Part shown: in pieces, positions 38,875 through 46,838 of the stretch
How the letters are laid out: each line of letters starts with the position of its first letter
Numbering within the stretch: the first letter of the stretch is position 1
Source of the DNA: Planctomycetaceae bacterium
GTDB taxonomy: Bacteria > Planctomycetota > Planctomycetia > Planctomycetales > Planctomycetaceae
Direction of reading: 5' to 3'
Length of the DNA: 64,000 bases
Assembly (NCBI GenBank): GCA_018699955.1
Contig: JABISG010000074.1
Coordinates: 124,001-188,000 of the forward strand
Made by a program: the position numbers and the translations under genes
Notes under the pieces: model-generated
Told to the model about the DNA's origin: nothing
Databases searched by the model: none
The model's input: the letters and a program-made list of their open reading frames with translations, nothing else

Positions 38875-40284
38875 TTACGATTTGGATTTGTTGTTCAAGA
38901 AACCGGCGTCGGCTCCAGGGGTGAATTCAATTGGCTGTGGTGTGTCGGTGGTAATGACGTCCCACGAGTCGCCGTTTTCTCGCATCAGTTTGAAATCAAT
39001 GGGCCGATAAGCGATTCCCAAATGTGGCGTGTCGATCGGCCGATTCTCACTGAAGGAGCGAACCGCTGCATCGAGAATGCCGGTGACCAGCAGCGTCCGT
39101 TCGACGGGATACGGTTCCTTCCCCGTTCGGAATAAATGTTGAATGCTGTGCGAGAGGGCCTTAAACAAGCAACGATTGCCCCACGACCCGTTGAACAACG
39201 CAGTGGCTCGCGGTTTGTTTTCTCCTTTTAATCTACAGGCGAAGTTCCAACGGTTCGCGCTGCTGCCGACGGTCATCACGGTTCCCTGAAAGCCATCGGC
39301 ATACGTCACAACAAGCGCGTGCGGTCCCGATGGTCGTTTCAATTTGGGCTTCGGTTTGGTTTGCGAGGCGGGGCGTTTCGCCCGCCCGCTCGTCGGATAC
39401 GCGCGGCGATTCATCTTGCCATCGGTCTCCGCTTGCATGGCGACATCGGCCAGCTTGACCGGGATGCGGCCCGATTTCAACGCCTGCTGCAGCTTCTCTC
39501 CCCATAGGAGCTCCACCTTCGCGACTCCCGTTTCACCGCCCGTGCGGCTTTCGACGAACGACTGCAGCAATTCCAAACCGTGAAAATCGTACGATTCAAA
39601 TCCACCGCCGTGAATCGCGACCGCTTCTTCGATTTCCGCTCCCGCGGGCAAATCGATAGCGGGAAGCCGTTGGGCAAGCGGTACCGAACTGCCCGCCATA
39701 AATGGTATGCCGTGCTCTTTCGCGGTGTCGTACATCTCTTTCGCCCAGTCCCAGCGATAGGAGAGATGCTTATCGTTGAAGATCGGCACAAAGCGGTTCG
39801 CCCGTTTCATCGGCGCGACGATTTCGTCGAAGAACCGTTTGCGCGGGTACATTTTCTGGCCAAGTTTGTTGTAGGGATATTCACCGTGCTCGCCGATGGA
39901 CAACACGGCATCGACGGCGATTTCCTTGCCGCCAACACACATCGCTTCGTCAATCGATTGGAACAGCGGAATGCCAAACCGTTTCGCGACTTCGCGGGCC
40001 ATGTCGCGTTCGGGGAATTGGTCGGCATAAAACGAAACCACATCGACGCCGGGATCGGTCAAGTGGCCGCCGAACAGATACGGCCCCATAAAGTTTTCGA
40101 GAATGTTGTATGCGTGCGAACGAAAACGGAGTTCAGTGAAGACGGCGGCGACTTTCGGACGCTTCGTCGGTTTCGGTGCTGCCATTAACGAACGGTTCGC
40201 CAGCAGCGCTCCCGTACCCAGCGCTGCGCCGTACAGGAATTCACGTCGCGAGAAATTGTTGTCGTTATATTCTGTCAAATTCAT
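38875..40284 (-). CDS. Tat-exported protein, possibly with a distant Gfo/Idh-like fold
   Basis: About 469 residues. A twin-arginine signal is clear (NFSRREFLYGAALGTGALLA). I place the start at the second of two adjacent ATGs (40284), which leaves GGGGG about five bases upstream. The next part begins with a Rossmann-like strand (KVAAVFTELRFRSHA), then VDVVSFYADQFPERD and AVDAVLSIGEHGEYPYN, reminiscent of Gfo/Idh/MocA proteins but without a clear GxGxxG. A basic proline-rich insert sits near residue 320. I do not recognise a defined family. Periplasmic because of the Tat signal. Confidence 0.75.
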   Translation of the reverse strand: MNLTEYNDNNFSRREFLYGAALGTGALLANRSLMAAPKPTKRPKVAAVFTELRFRSHAYNILENFMGPYLFGGHLTDPGVDVVSFYADQFPERDMAREVAKRFGIPLFQSIDEAMCVGGKEIAVDAVLSIGEHGEYPYNKLGQKMYPRKRFFDEIVAPMKRANRFVPIFNDKHLSYRWDWAKEMYDTAKEHGIPFMAGSSVPLAQRLPAIDLPAGAEIEEAVAIHGGGFESYDFHGLELLQSFVESRTGGETGVAKVELLWGEKLQQALKSGRIPVKLADVAMQAETDGKMNRRAYPTSGRAKRPASQTKPKPKLKRPSGPHALVVTYADGFQGTVMTVGSSANRWNFACRLKGENKPRATALFNGSWGNRCLFKALSHSIQHLFRTGKEPYPVERTLLVTGILDAAVRSFSENRPIDTPHLGIAYRPIDFKLMRENGDSWDVITTDTPQPIEFTPGADAGFLNNKSKS

Positions 40285-40394
40285 CATCACCCCCGTACGG
40301 GAAATCATCGCAAACAGTTTTCTGATTTTCCCATTGTATGTACTGCACAGTTCGCTTGCACGCTATCATCGACGATCGAACATTTATCGAAACA

Positions 40395-40467
40395 CCAGCC
40401 CGCTGCGCAAGCAAGGGTTTCAACGATTGTCGTCGCGGTGCAGACCCTTGCTTGCGCAGCGGGCTGG
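40395..40467. repeat. Perfect 24-bp inverted repeat with 25-base loop
   Basis: 40395-40418 and 40444-40467 are exact reverse complements (core CAGCCCGCTGCGCAAGCAAG). It separates two divergent genes. Similar GC-rich hairpins built on CAGCCCG..GCGCAAGC are familiar between planctomycete genes; I see only this copy here. Confidence 0.8.
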
Positions 40468-40505
40468 TTCGCGTTGCGTTTTGAATTTGACGAAGAGATG
40501 TGGAT

Positions 40506-42155
40506 ATGACTCGAACATTTCGCGGGGCAGATTTGATTGCACGAACGTTGTCGGTTGCCGGCATCGAGCGGCTGTTCACCCTGTCGGGCAATCAGATCAT
40601 GCCGATCTTCGATGCTTGCATCGACGAAGAGATCGAACTGATTCACGTCCGGCACGAAGCGGCGGCGGTACACATGGCCGATGCAGTCGGCCGATTGACA
40701 GGGGATCCGGGAGTCGCATTGCTGACGGCCGGTCCCGGTCACGCGAATGCGCTGTCGGCGATGTACGTTGCCTGGGCGGCGGAATCGCCATTGGTGGTAC
40801 TCAGCGGACACGCGCCGCGCGCACAGTTAACGCGTGGGGCCTTTCAGGAAATGGCGCAGGCGGAATTGGCAGGACACGTCGCCAAGGCGTCGTGGACGGT
40901 GACCGACGCAGCACACTTGGGACACGACTTGGCCCGAGCAATGCGGACGGCGCAAACGGGAAGACCGGGACCGGTGCATCTCAGTCTGCCCGCCGATCTG
41001 CTGGAAGCGTCGGTGGACGATTCGCCGCAGAACCTGCCGCAGCCCGACGACTGTCACCCTGGCATCACGCTGCTCGATGTGCAGGCGGCGGAAGAGATTC
41101 TGGCGGCTCTGTCTCGCGCAGAGCGTCCGCTGATACTCGCCGGCCCGTCGGCGATGCACCGTGCCGCCGACGGACAACACACGGAGTTGGCGCGTTCGCT
41201 TGGCGTTCCCGTCATCGGAATGGAAAGTCCTCGCGGCATTAACGACCCCTCGCTGGGAGCCGTCGCAGAGATTCTCGCCGACGCCGATCTCGTGCTGTTG
41301 CTGGGAAAGCGGCTCGATTTCACGCTCCGCTTTGCCGCCGAACCGGCGTTCAACTCGGCGTGTCGGTTCATGCACGTCGATCCGGAAACGCAGATTCTCG
41401 AACAAACCGCCGCTGCGCTGGCCGGAGGTGAGCGATTTCTGCTTGCCGAGATGGCCGATCCACTGCCGGCCACGGCGCGACTGTTGGAAATGGCCGAGAA
41501 GTTTAAGCGACCCGAAAACGGTTGGTTCGACGACGTTCAAGCGGCAGTGAGTTTTCGCCCAGCGGAATGGAAATCGATCAAATCGTCGGCCGCGGGGACA
41601 TTGCATCCGGTCGAAATTGGCAAGGCCATCCACTCGTTTCTGGCGGCCGACGATGATGCCGTGTTCATTTCCGATGGTGGCGAATTCGGACAATGGGCGC
41701 AGGCCTGTATCGCAGCTCCGCATCGGTTGATTAACGGTCCGTCGGGTTCGATTGGCAGTTCGATACCGTTCGCCCTCGGCGCACGGACGGTGCATCCCGA
41801 TGCGAAAATCGTCACCATGTTGGGCGACGGAACGTTCGGATTTCACGGCATGGAGTTCGACACGGCCGTCCGTCATCGGCTGCCGTTCATTGCCGTCATT
41901 GGCAACGACGCCTGCTGGAACGCCGAGAAGCAGATTCAACTCCGCGATTACGGTGCGGATCGTCAGATCGCGTGCGAATTGCAACCAACACGTTACGACG
42001 AACTAGTCCGCGTGATGGGAGGACACTGCGAACACGTAACGTCGGCCGAAGAAATGGAACCGGCACTCGAACGGTCATTCGCATCCGGTTTGCCGGCTTG
42101 CATTAACGTGTCGCTCGACGGACAGCCGGCACCGGTGATCCGACGCAATTCGTGA
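40506..42155 (+). CDS. Thiamine-diphosphate-dependent enzyme, acetolactate-synthase-like
   Basis: 549 residues from MTRTFRGADL; GAAGAG eight bases upstream selects this ATG. Standard three-domain ThDP enzyme: the catalytic Glu is in HVRHEAAAVHMADA, the middle domain follows from about 190, and the cofactor loop is MLGDGTFGF..NDACWN (GDG plus N motif). It resembles the IlvB/oxalyl-CoA-decarboxylase-like group rather than a proven acetolactate synthase, and no small regulatory subunit (ilvN/ilvH) is adjacent. The reaction is therefore left open (2-oxo acid decarboxylation or carboligation). Confidence 0.88.
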   Translation: MTRTFRGADLIARTLSVAGIERLFTLSGNQIMPIFDACIDEEIELIHVRHEAAAVHMADAVGRLTGDPGVALLTAGPGHANALSAMYVAWAAESPLVVLSGHAPRAQLTRGAFQEMAQAELAGHVAKASWTVTDAAHLGHDLARAMRTAQTGRPGPVHLSLPADLLEASVDDSPQNLPQPDDCHPGITLLDVQAAEEILAALSRAERPLILAGPSAMHRAADGQHTELARSLGVPVIGMESPRGINDPSLGAVAEILADADLVLLLGKRLDFTLRFAAEPAFNSACRFMHVDPETQILEQTAAALAGGERFLLAEMADPLPATARLLEMAEKFKRPENGWFDDVQAAVSFRPAEWKSIKSSAAGTLHPVEIGKAIHSFLAADDDAVFISDGGEFGQWAQACIAAPHRLINGPSGSIGSSIPFALGARTVHPDAKIVTMLGDGTFGFHGMEFDTAVRHRLPFIAVIGNDACWNAEKQIQLRDYGADRQIACELQPTRYDELVRVMGGHCEHVTSAEEMEPALERSFASGLPACINVSLDGQPAPVIRRNS

Positions 42156-42172
42156 TGCCTCGCGGTCGATTT

Positions 42173-42312
42173 GAATGATGAATATCGAACAAGTAATCTC
42201 GAAGGAAGAAGGACGAGCACCGAATTGAATGCACTTTGAGTTTCCAAATCCGGAATGTGGTCACCATGCCAGATTGCAACTTCGTCATTCATCATTTCTT
42301 GTTCGGTATTCG
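42173..42312. repeat. Inverted repeat of the GAATGATGAATATCGAACAAG type
   Basis: The left copy (42173-42193) and an imperfect reverse complement (42286-42312) flank the gap between two convergent genes. The right copy runs into the coding end of the NtrC-like regulator. A related stretch occurs near 54106-54125. Confidence 0.5.
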
Positions 42313-43710
42313 ATGTTCCAAATCCTCAATCCCCAGTGCTTCCATGCGGCGGTACAGACGGGGGCGGGGAATGCCGAGCAGTTGTGCGGTTTTGGTTTTG
42401 TTGTATCGCGTTTGCTCCAGAACGAAGCGGATGCGGTCGGCTTCGACTTGATCCAATAATTCCTGCAGCGGCAATTGCTGCGGCTCCACCGCCGGACCGA
42501 CCGCTTGCGCGTCGAGTCCGGTGCGAAATCGGAATGGCAGATCGCCCACCTGTATGAGTTCGCCGCTGCACACTGCGTGTGCTTCAGAAATCACCTGCCG
42601 GAATTCGTCGATGTTGCCGGGCCAATTGTATTGGCGAAAGAGACGCCAGACTTCGTCACCGAACCCGCCGATCTGTTTTTCGTCATCGCGGTTCATTTCT
42701 TCGAGCAGCGCCTGCCCGAGCAACTGGAGATCGTCCCCGCGCTCGTTGAGGGGCGGCAGCTCGATGCAGACGGCCGTCAGCAGGAAGAAGAACTCTTCGA
42801 TCAGCGAGTCACTTTTCTGCAAGTCGTCGATCCTGCATTGCGTCGAAGCGACGACGCGACAGTCGCTGGTGGAGCCGGTCTCGCTTGTTGCATTCTGTGA
42901 ATCAACAATCATCTGTTGCAGGTCGCGGGGCAGTGCCTCGACGTCACCGAGATACAGAGTTCCCGGCTGCAAACTTGTGACGGTTCCGGTGTCGGCCGTG
43001 TCGGCGGAGGCTTCCAGCAGACGAACGAGCGCCTGTTTCAATTCCGATGGCGGCAGGCGGCGGCAATCAAGCGGAACGAATGCCCGGTTGTGCAGTTCAC
43101 TTTGCAGGTGGATCGATCGTGCCGCGTGTTCGCGTCCGCTGCCTGTTGCGCCGTGAATACAGACTCCGGCGTGCGAGGCGGCGGCGAGTTCAATCTGTCG
43201 AAACACGCGCAGCATGGCAGAACATCCGCCGATCAGACTGCCTTGGCCAAACCGTTGCCGCAGCATGCTTCGCTGTGCAGCAAGCTCCGCGTGCAACCTG
43301 CGCGCGGGAGATGATTCGACGGCGCGTTCCGGTTCACGGATGGGAACCGCGATGCCCACAATCGATCGCAAACAATCGTCTTCGTCCACCAGCGGAAAGA
43401 AATGCAGCATTCTCGTGACGCGTTTACCGTCACGGCGGAGAAGTTCAGTCGGGACGATGGCCTCGCGACCGTCGAGGACTGCCGGCGGAGGCGCAAGGCG
43501 GCCGGTGAGTGTCTCGACCTCTGCGGGATCGGAACCGGTCTCATAATCGCAAACAGTGCCGACCACATCGGCCGCCGACCAGCCGGTTAACTCTTCACAA
43601 CCGGAATTAAAAAACTGAACGACCCGTCGCGCATCGAGCAGAAACAGCGGCGTTGCGACGGCGTTGAAAACCGTTTCCAGCTTGCGACTTTTGCGTATCC
43701 GTTTCTTCAT
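42292..43710 (-). CDS. PAS-AAA+-Fis regulator, degenerate NtrC-like
   Basis: 472 residues. PAS domain 11-125 (LFLLDARRVVQFFNSGCEELTGWS). The AAA+ region (about 155-390) clearly descends from sigma-54 activators (IELPPLNERGDDLQLL, YNWPGNIDEFRQ), but key parts are altered. Walker A is GATGSGRE with Arg in place of Lys (193), the Walker B region reads GTLYLGD instead of GTLFLDE, and the GAFTGA loop is absent. A Fis-type helix-turn-helix closes it (NKTKTAQLLGIPRPRLYRRM). It can probably bind DNA and sense through PAS, but is unlikely to drive sigma-54 polymerase in the usual way. The final residues are encoded by an intergenic repeat. Confidence 0.88.
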   Translation of the reverse strand: MKKRIRKSRKLETVFNAVATPLFLLDARRVVQFFNSGCEELTGWSAADVVGTVCDYETGSDPAEVETLTGRLAPPPAVLDGREAIVPTELLRRDGKRVTRMLHFFPLVDEDDCLRSIVGIAVPIREPERAVESSPARRLHAELAAQRSMLRQRFGQGSLIGGCSAMLRVFRQIELAAASHAGVCIHGATGSGREHAARSIHLQSELHNRAFVPLDCRRLPPSELKQALVRLLEASADTADTGTVTSLQPGTLYLGDVEALPRDLQQMIVDSQNATSETGSTSDCRVVASTQCRIDDLQKSDSLIEEFFFLLTAVCIELPPLNERGDDLQLLGQALLEEMNRDDEKQIGGFGDEVWRLFRQYNWPGNIDEFRQVISEAHAVCSGELIQVGDLPFRFRTGLDAQAVGPAVEPQQLPLQELLDQVEADRIRFVLEQTRYNKTKTAQLLGIPRPRLYRRMEALGIEDLEHRIPNKK

Positions 43711-43734
43711 ACACGGATTTTAGGCTATCAACTG

Positions 43735-43804
43735 TCAGCTATCAGCTAACAACCAGAAAAAAACGGATTTCGTGTGGACGTCGTCGCTGACCGCTGATAG
43801 CTGA
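43735..43804. repeat. Inverted heptanucleotide-repeat element
   Basis: GTCAGCTATCAGC and its exact complement face each other across 45 bases, in 7-base units (CTATCAG, CTGTCAG, CGGTCAG). Same design as 17493-17587 and 58377-58451. Confidence 0.5.
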
Positions 43805-43810
43805 CCGCTT

Positions 43811-44911
43811 CTACCGCTGGACGCGGCCGGTACCCGAGCCGTGCATTAAGGCTTCGATTTCCGGCCTGGTGGCGTAATTGAAATCGCCCTTGATGCTGTG
43901 CTTCAAACAACTGGCGGCGACGGCATAGCGAATGGCCGTTTCGGGTGATGAAAGTGCCGGATCGTGCAGCGCGACAATCAGACCGGCCGCAAACGAATCG
44001 CCCGCGCCGACGCGATCGACGATGTTGTGGATTTCGTAGGGGCTGTAGCGGCCATCGGCATCAAGCGGCGCGCAATGTGCCTGTTTCGATTCCGCGTCGT
44101 AGAACATGGCTCCCCAGTTGTTGTGGCTGGCCGAAATGCTCTCGCGCAAAGTAATTGCCACCTGCTGCACGTTGGGAAACTGTTCAACAATGGTTGCGGC
44201 CACCTGACGATAAGCATCGACATTCAACTCGCCGGCATCGACGTCGGTGTGGGTCGCCTGAATCCCAAGACACAGGTCGGCATCTTCTTCGTTGGCAATC
44301 ACGACGTCGATGTAGGGCATTAAACTGCGCATCGTTTCGCGGGCTAAATCGACCGTGGAGATGCCCTCTTTCCATTTCCATAGTTTCTTGCGGAAGTTCA
44401 AGTCGCAGGAGACCGTCAAGCCGCGTTCTTTTGCGTTCTGAACGGCGGCGAGCGCGGCTTCGGCTGCAACTTCAGAAATTGCAGGGGTGATGCCGGTGAT
44501 GTGAAACCAACCGGCGCCATCAAACGCTTGTTCCCAGTTGTACTTGTCTGCCGGCATCAGTGCGACGGAACTTCCTTCGCGGTCGTACGTCACCGTGCCG
44601 CCGCGCTGGTTCGCTCCCGTTTCAACAAAGTAGATGCCGAACCGCCCCTGCTCAACGCGGTCGATGAGGTCGGTCTCGACGCCAAGCTTGCCGCACTCCT
44701 GTTCCAGGGCATCGGTCAGCACGTTATCCGGCAGCGCGGTGAGAAAGGCCGACCGCATTCCCTGCACGGCGGCAGAAACGGCGACGTTCAATTCACCGCC
44801 GCCAAACGTCGATTCCAACCGCCCGGGGACAACCTGCCGCATCCGCATAAAGTCTTCCGGTGCCAAGCGAATCATAACTTCGCCGAATGTAATCAGTCGC
44901 AATGGAGTCAT
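43811..44911 (-). CDS. PfkB-family sugar kinase, probably 2-dehydro-3-deoxygluconate kinase
   Basis: 366 residues from MTPLRLITFGEV. Ribokinase fold with the N-terminal GEVMIRLAP, the substrate-side GGELNVAVSA (PfkB signature 1 region) and the signature 2 DRVGAGDSFAAGLIVAL holding the catalytic Asp. GEVMIRLAP and the GIYFVETGANQRGG segment are typical of KDG kinases, which phosphorylate 2-keto-3-deoxygluconate before aldol cleavage. That fits the pectate lyase and sugar-acid dehydratase elsewhere in the window, but the exact sugar is inferred. Confidence 0.88.
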   Translation of the reverse strand: MTPLRLITFGEVMIRLAPEDFMRMRQVVPGRLESTFGGGELNVAVSAAVQGMRSAFLTALPDNVLTDALEQECGKLGVETDLIDRVEQGRFGIYFVETGANQRGGTVTYDREGSSVALMPADKYNWEQAFDGAGWFHITGITPAISEVAAEAALAAVQNAKERGLTVSCDLNFRKKLWKWKEGISTVDLARETMRSLMPYIDVVIANEEDADLCLGIQATHTDVDAGELNVDAYRQVAATIVEQFPNVQQVAITLRESISASHNNWGAMFYDAESKQAHCAPLDADGRYSPYEIHNIVDRVGAGDSFAAGLIVALHDPALSSPETAIRYAVAASCLKHSIKGDFNYATRPEIEALMHGSGTGRVQR

Positions 44912-45265
44912 CCTCAAGTTGGTCGATCGGTTGGTGAAACTGTTGAGGCGTGGGGAGGATATACCCTCCAACCGCTTCGGTCATCTACCGGAATCTTCTC
45001 AGAATTTGTTCGGCATTTCAAACAGCTGTGCCAGCTGGCTGTCACAGGCAGCAGTAGTGTGGTGTTGCGGCGATTCCGGCCCCCGTAATTGGCGGTAGGA
45101 ATAGCGTCTCTTGCGAGGGAAACTATCCCGGGGTCGCCGCGTTTTTTCATCATTACGATGCCGAAAGCTTTGGCGAAAGCGACGACATCGCACTGATAAA
45201 AACGACATCCGACCGGAGGAGAAAGTCCTGCTCGCTGCGCTGCGGTGACAGATATTAGCCGCCGC
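44912..45265. other. Intergenic region, no gene seen
   Basis: 354 bases between two minus-strand genes. No frame in it has protein-like content and no clear repeat or terminator was found. Confidence 0.45.
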
Positions 45266-46726
45266 CTACCAGTCATCGGTTCGGAAGGGCGATGCGGGAA
45301 TTCCCTCTTTATTGTAAAGGTTGGCACCCGCCGGGTTCATTGAGTACGCGTAACGCACGGCGACCGGGTTAGGGACTTTCCCCGATATCACGATGACATC
45401 GTCGCCGTCGATGACTGCTTCGGCCCAATGCCATTTCTTGTCGGCCCCGGCAATCGCGAAGCGTGCAAGTTTGGCCTCTTTGTCCTGCTTGGTGGGGGCC
45501 AGTCCCTCTTTCTTGCCGATCATCAGACCGCTGCCCACATGTTTGAATGACAGGCGAATACCCTGGCCATCGACCTTGAATCCCTTGAACAATGGTCCGC
45601 TGGGGACGATGTTTTCCTTGTCGTAAGTTTGGTGCAACGCCCAGTGCGCGAGCCGCGCGCCGACGTCTTGTTTGTTGCGGGGGTGAATGTCGTTGGCTTG
45701 GCCGATGTCGATGATGACTGCCATTCCGGTGTGCTTGATGTTGAGCGCCTTGCGCTGCGCTTCGCGAAGTTTCGCCCAACCGTTGCCGCCGGCGGGGTCA
45801 TCGTTCGGCTTCTGGAAGTCGGCCAATTGCACCCAGTAGAATGCGAGGTCGGGGTTGAACAGTTTTCGCCAGCCGTTCACTAACGCCTGTGTCTTGTGAA
45901 AATACGATTCCCCTTCGCCGCCGTTGGATTCGCCCTGATACCAAATCGCTCCACGCATCGCAAACGGTGCCAGCGGGTGGATCATGGCGTTGTAAATGGC
46001 CGAAGGCGAACCGCCGCCAACCTTTGTTGTCTCCGTGTAGGCGTCCACGCTGTCGGCAATTTTCTTCAGTTCCGGAACGCTGCGGAAGCCGGCGGGCGAC
46101 GTCCACGGTTCGATCCGCGTGCCACCCCAGTTCGAGCCAACCAGGCCGATGGGAACATTCAGTTCTTTCTGCAACCGACGACCGAAGAAATAACCGACGG
46201 CAGAGAATCCGCCGACCGATTTCGGTTCGCAAACTTTCCAACTGCCGGGGCAGGTGTCTTTTGCCACGGGAGATGTCGTGTGACCGGGAACATCGAACAG
46301 GCGGATCAGCGGATGATTGGCCGCTTCGATTTCTTCCTGTGGGTTCAGAGAATTGCTGACACGCCATTCCATATTCGATTGGCCCGAACAAATCCAGACT
46401 TCCCCCACCAGCACGTCTTTGAGTGCAACCGTGTTGTTGCCCTTCACGATGAGCGTTTGGCCGCTTGCGTTGGCTTTCAACGCGTCGAGTTTCACCTGCC
46501 AGCGACCGTTCTTGCCGGCTTCGGTATTCCTGGTTTGGTCGCCAAACGTCACCGCGACTTGTTCGCCCGGCTCGGCCGTGCCCCAAACGGGAACTTTGAG
46601 TTCGCGCTGCAGCACCATCGAGTCACCAAACACTGATGCCAACTTGACGTCGGCTTGCACTGTCGCGACCAGACAGGCAACCACCATCGGCAGCGCCAGG
46701 AACGTAATCCGATGTCGGCCAATCAT
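45266..46726 (-). CDS. Sialate O-acetylesterase-type SGNH hydrolase, secreted
   Basis: 486 residues with a signal peptide (cut near VQADV). The N-terminal beta domain (VFGDSMVLQRELKVPVWG) is typical of this group. The SGNH/SASA core has the nucleophile in CSGQSNMEW, the WGGTRIEPW block, WYQGESN as oxyanion element, and a likely Asp-His pair in NDIHPRNKQDVG. Enzymes of this type remove O-acetyl groups from sialic acids or from polysaccharides such as xylan; in a planctomycete the substrate is more likely a plant or algal polymer. A sugar kinase gene lies 354 bases downstream. Confidence 0.92.
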   Translation of the reverse strand: MIGRHRITFLALPMVVACLVATVQADVKLASVFGDSMVLQRELKVPVWGTAEPGEQVAVTFGDQTRNTEAGKNGRWQVKLDALKANASGQTLIVKGNNTVALKDVLVGEVWICSGQSNMEWRVSNSLNPQEEIEAANHPLIRLFDVPGHTTSPVAKDTCPGSWKVCEPKSVGGFSAVGYFFGRRLQKELNVPIGLVGSNWGGTRIEPWTSPAGFRSVPELKKIADSVDAYTETTKVGGGSPSAIYNAMIHPLAPFAMRGAIWYQGESNGGEGESYFHKTQALVNGWRKLFNPDLAFYWVQLADFQKPNDDPAGGNGWAKLREAQRKALNIKHTGMAVIIDIGQANDIHPRNKQDVGARLAHWALHQTYDKENIVPSGPLFKGFKVDGQGIRLSFKHVGSGLMIGKKEGLAPTKQDKEAKLARFAIAGADKKWHWAEAVIDGDDVIVISGKVPNPVAVRYAYSMNPAGANLYNKEGIPASPFRTDDW

Positions 46727-46838
46727 GCTGTACTCCTGGGGGATGTGAATGTTCTGGAAAATCGCTGCGCTGAATCTATCGTCAGCATCTATTTACACAG
46801 TTTCAACGGAGATAAGCAAGAAGGGCTGTAAAAGGCCC

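Noticed and set aside
40395..40467. Inverted repeat considered as an insertion-sequence end or terminator
   Set aside because: No transposase, no second copy here, no T-run, and it lies between divergent gene starts.
40827..41984. Minus-strand open frame of 385 codons opposite the ThDP enzyme
   Set aside because: Antisense shadow; Arg/His/Gln-rich and without motifs.
40506..42155. Naming the ThDP enzyme ilvB
   Set aside because: No regulatory subunit or other branched-chain amino-acid gene is adjacent, and the motifs fit several 2-oxo acid enzymes equally well.
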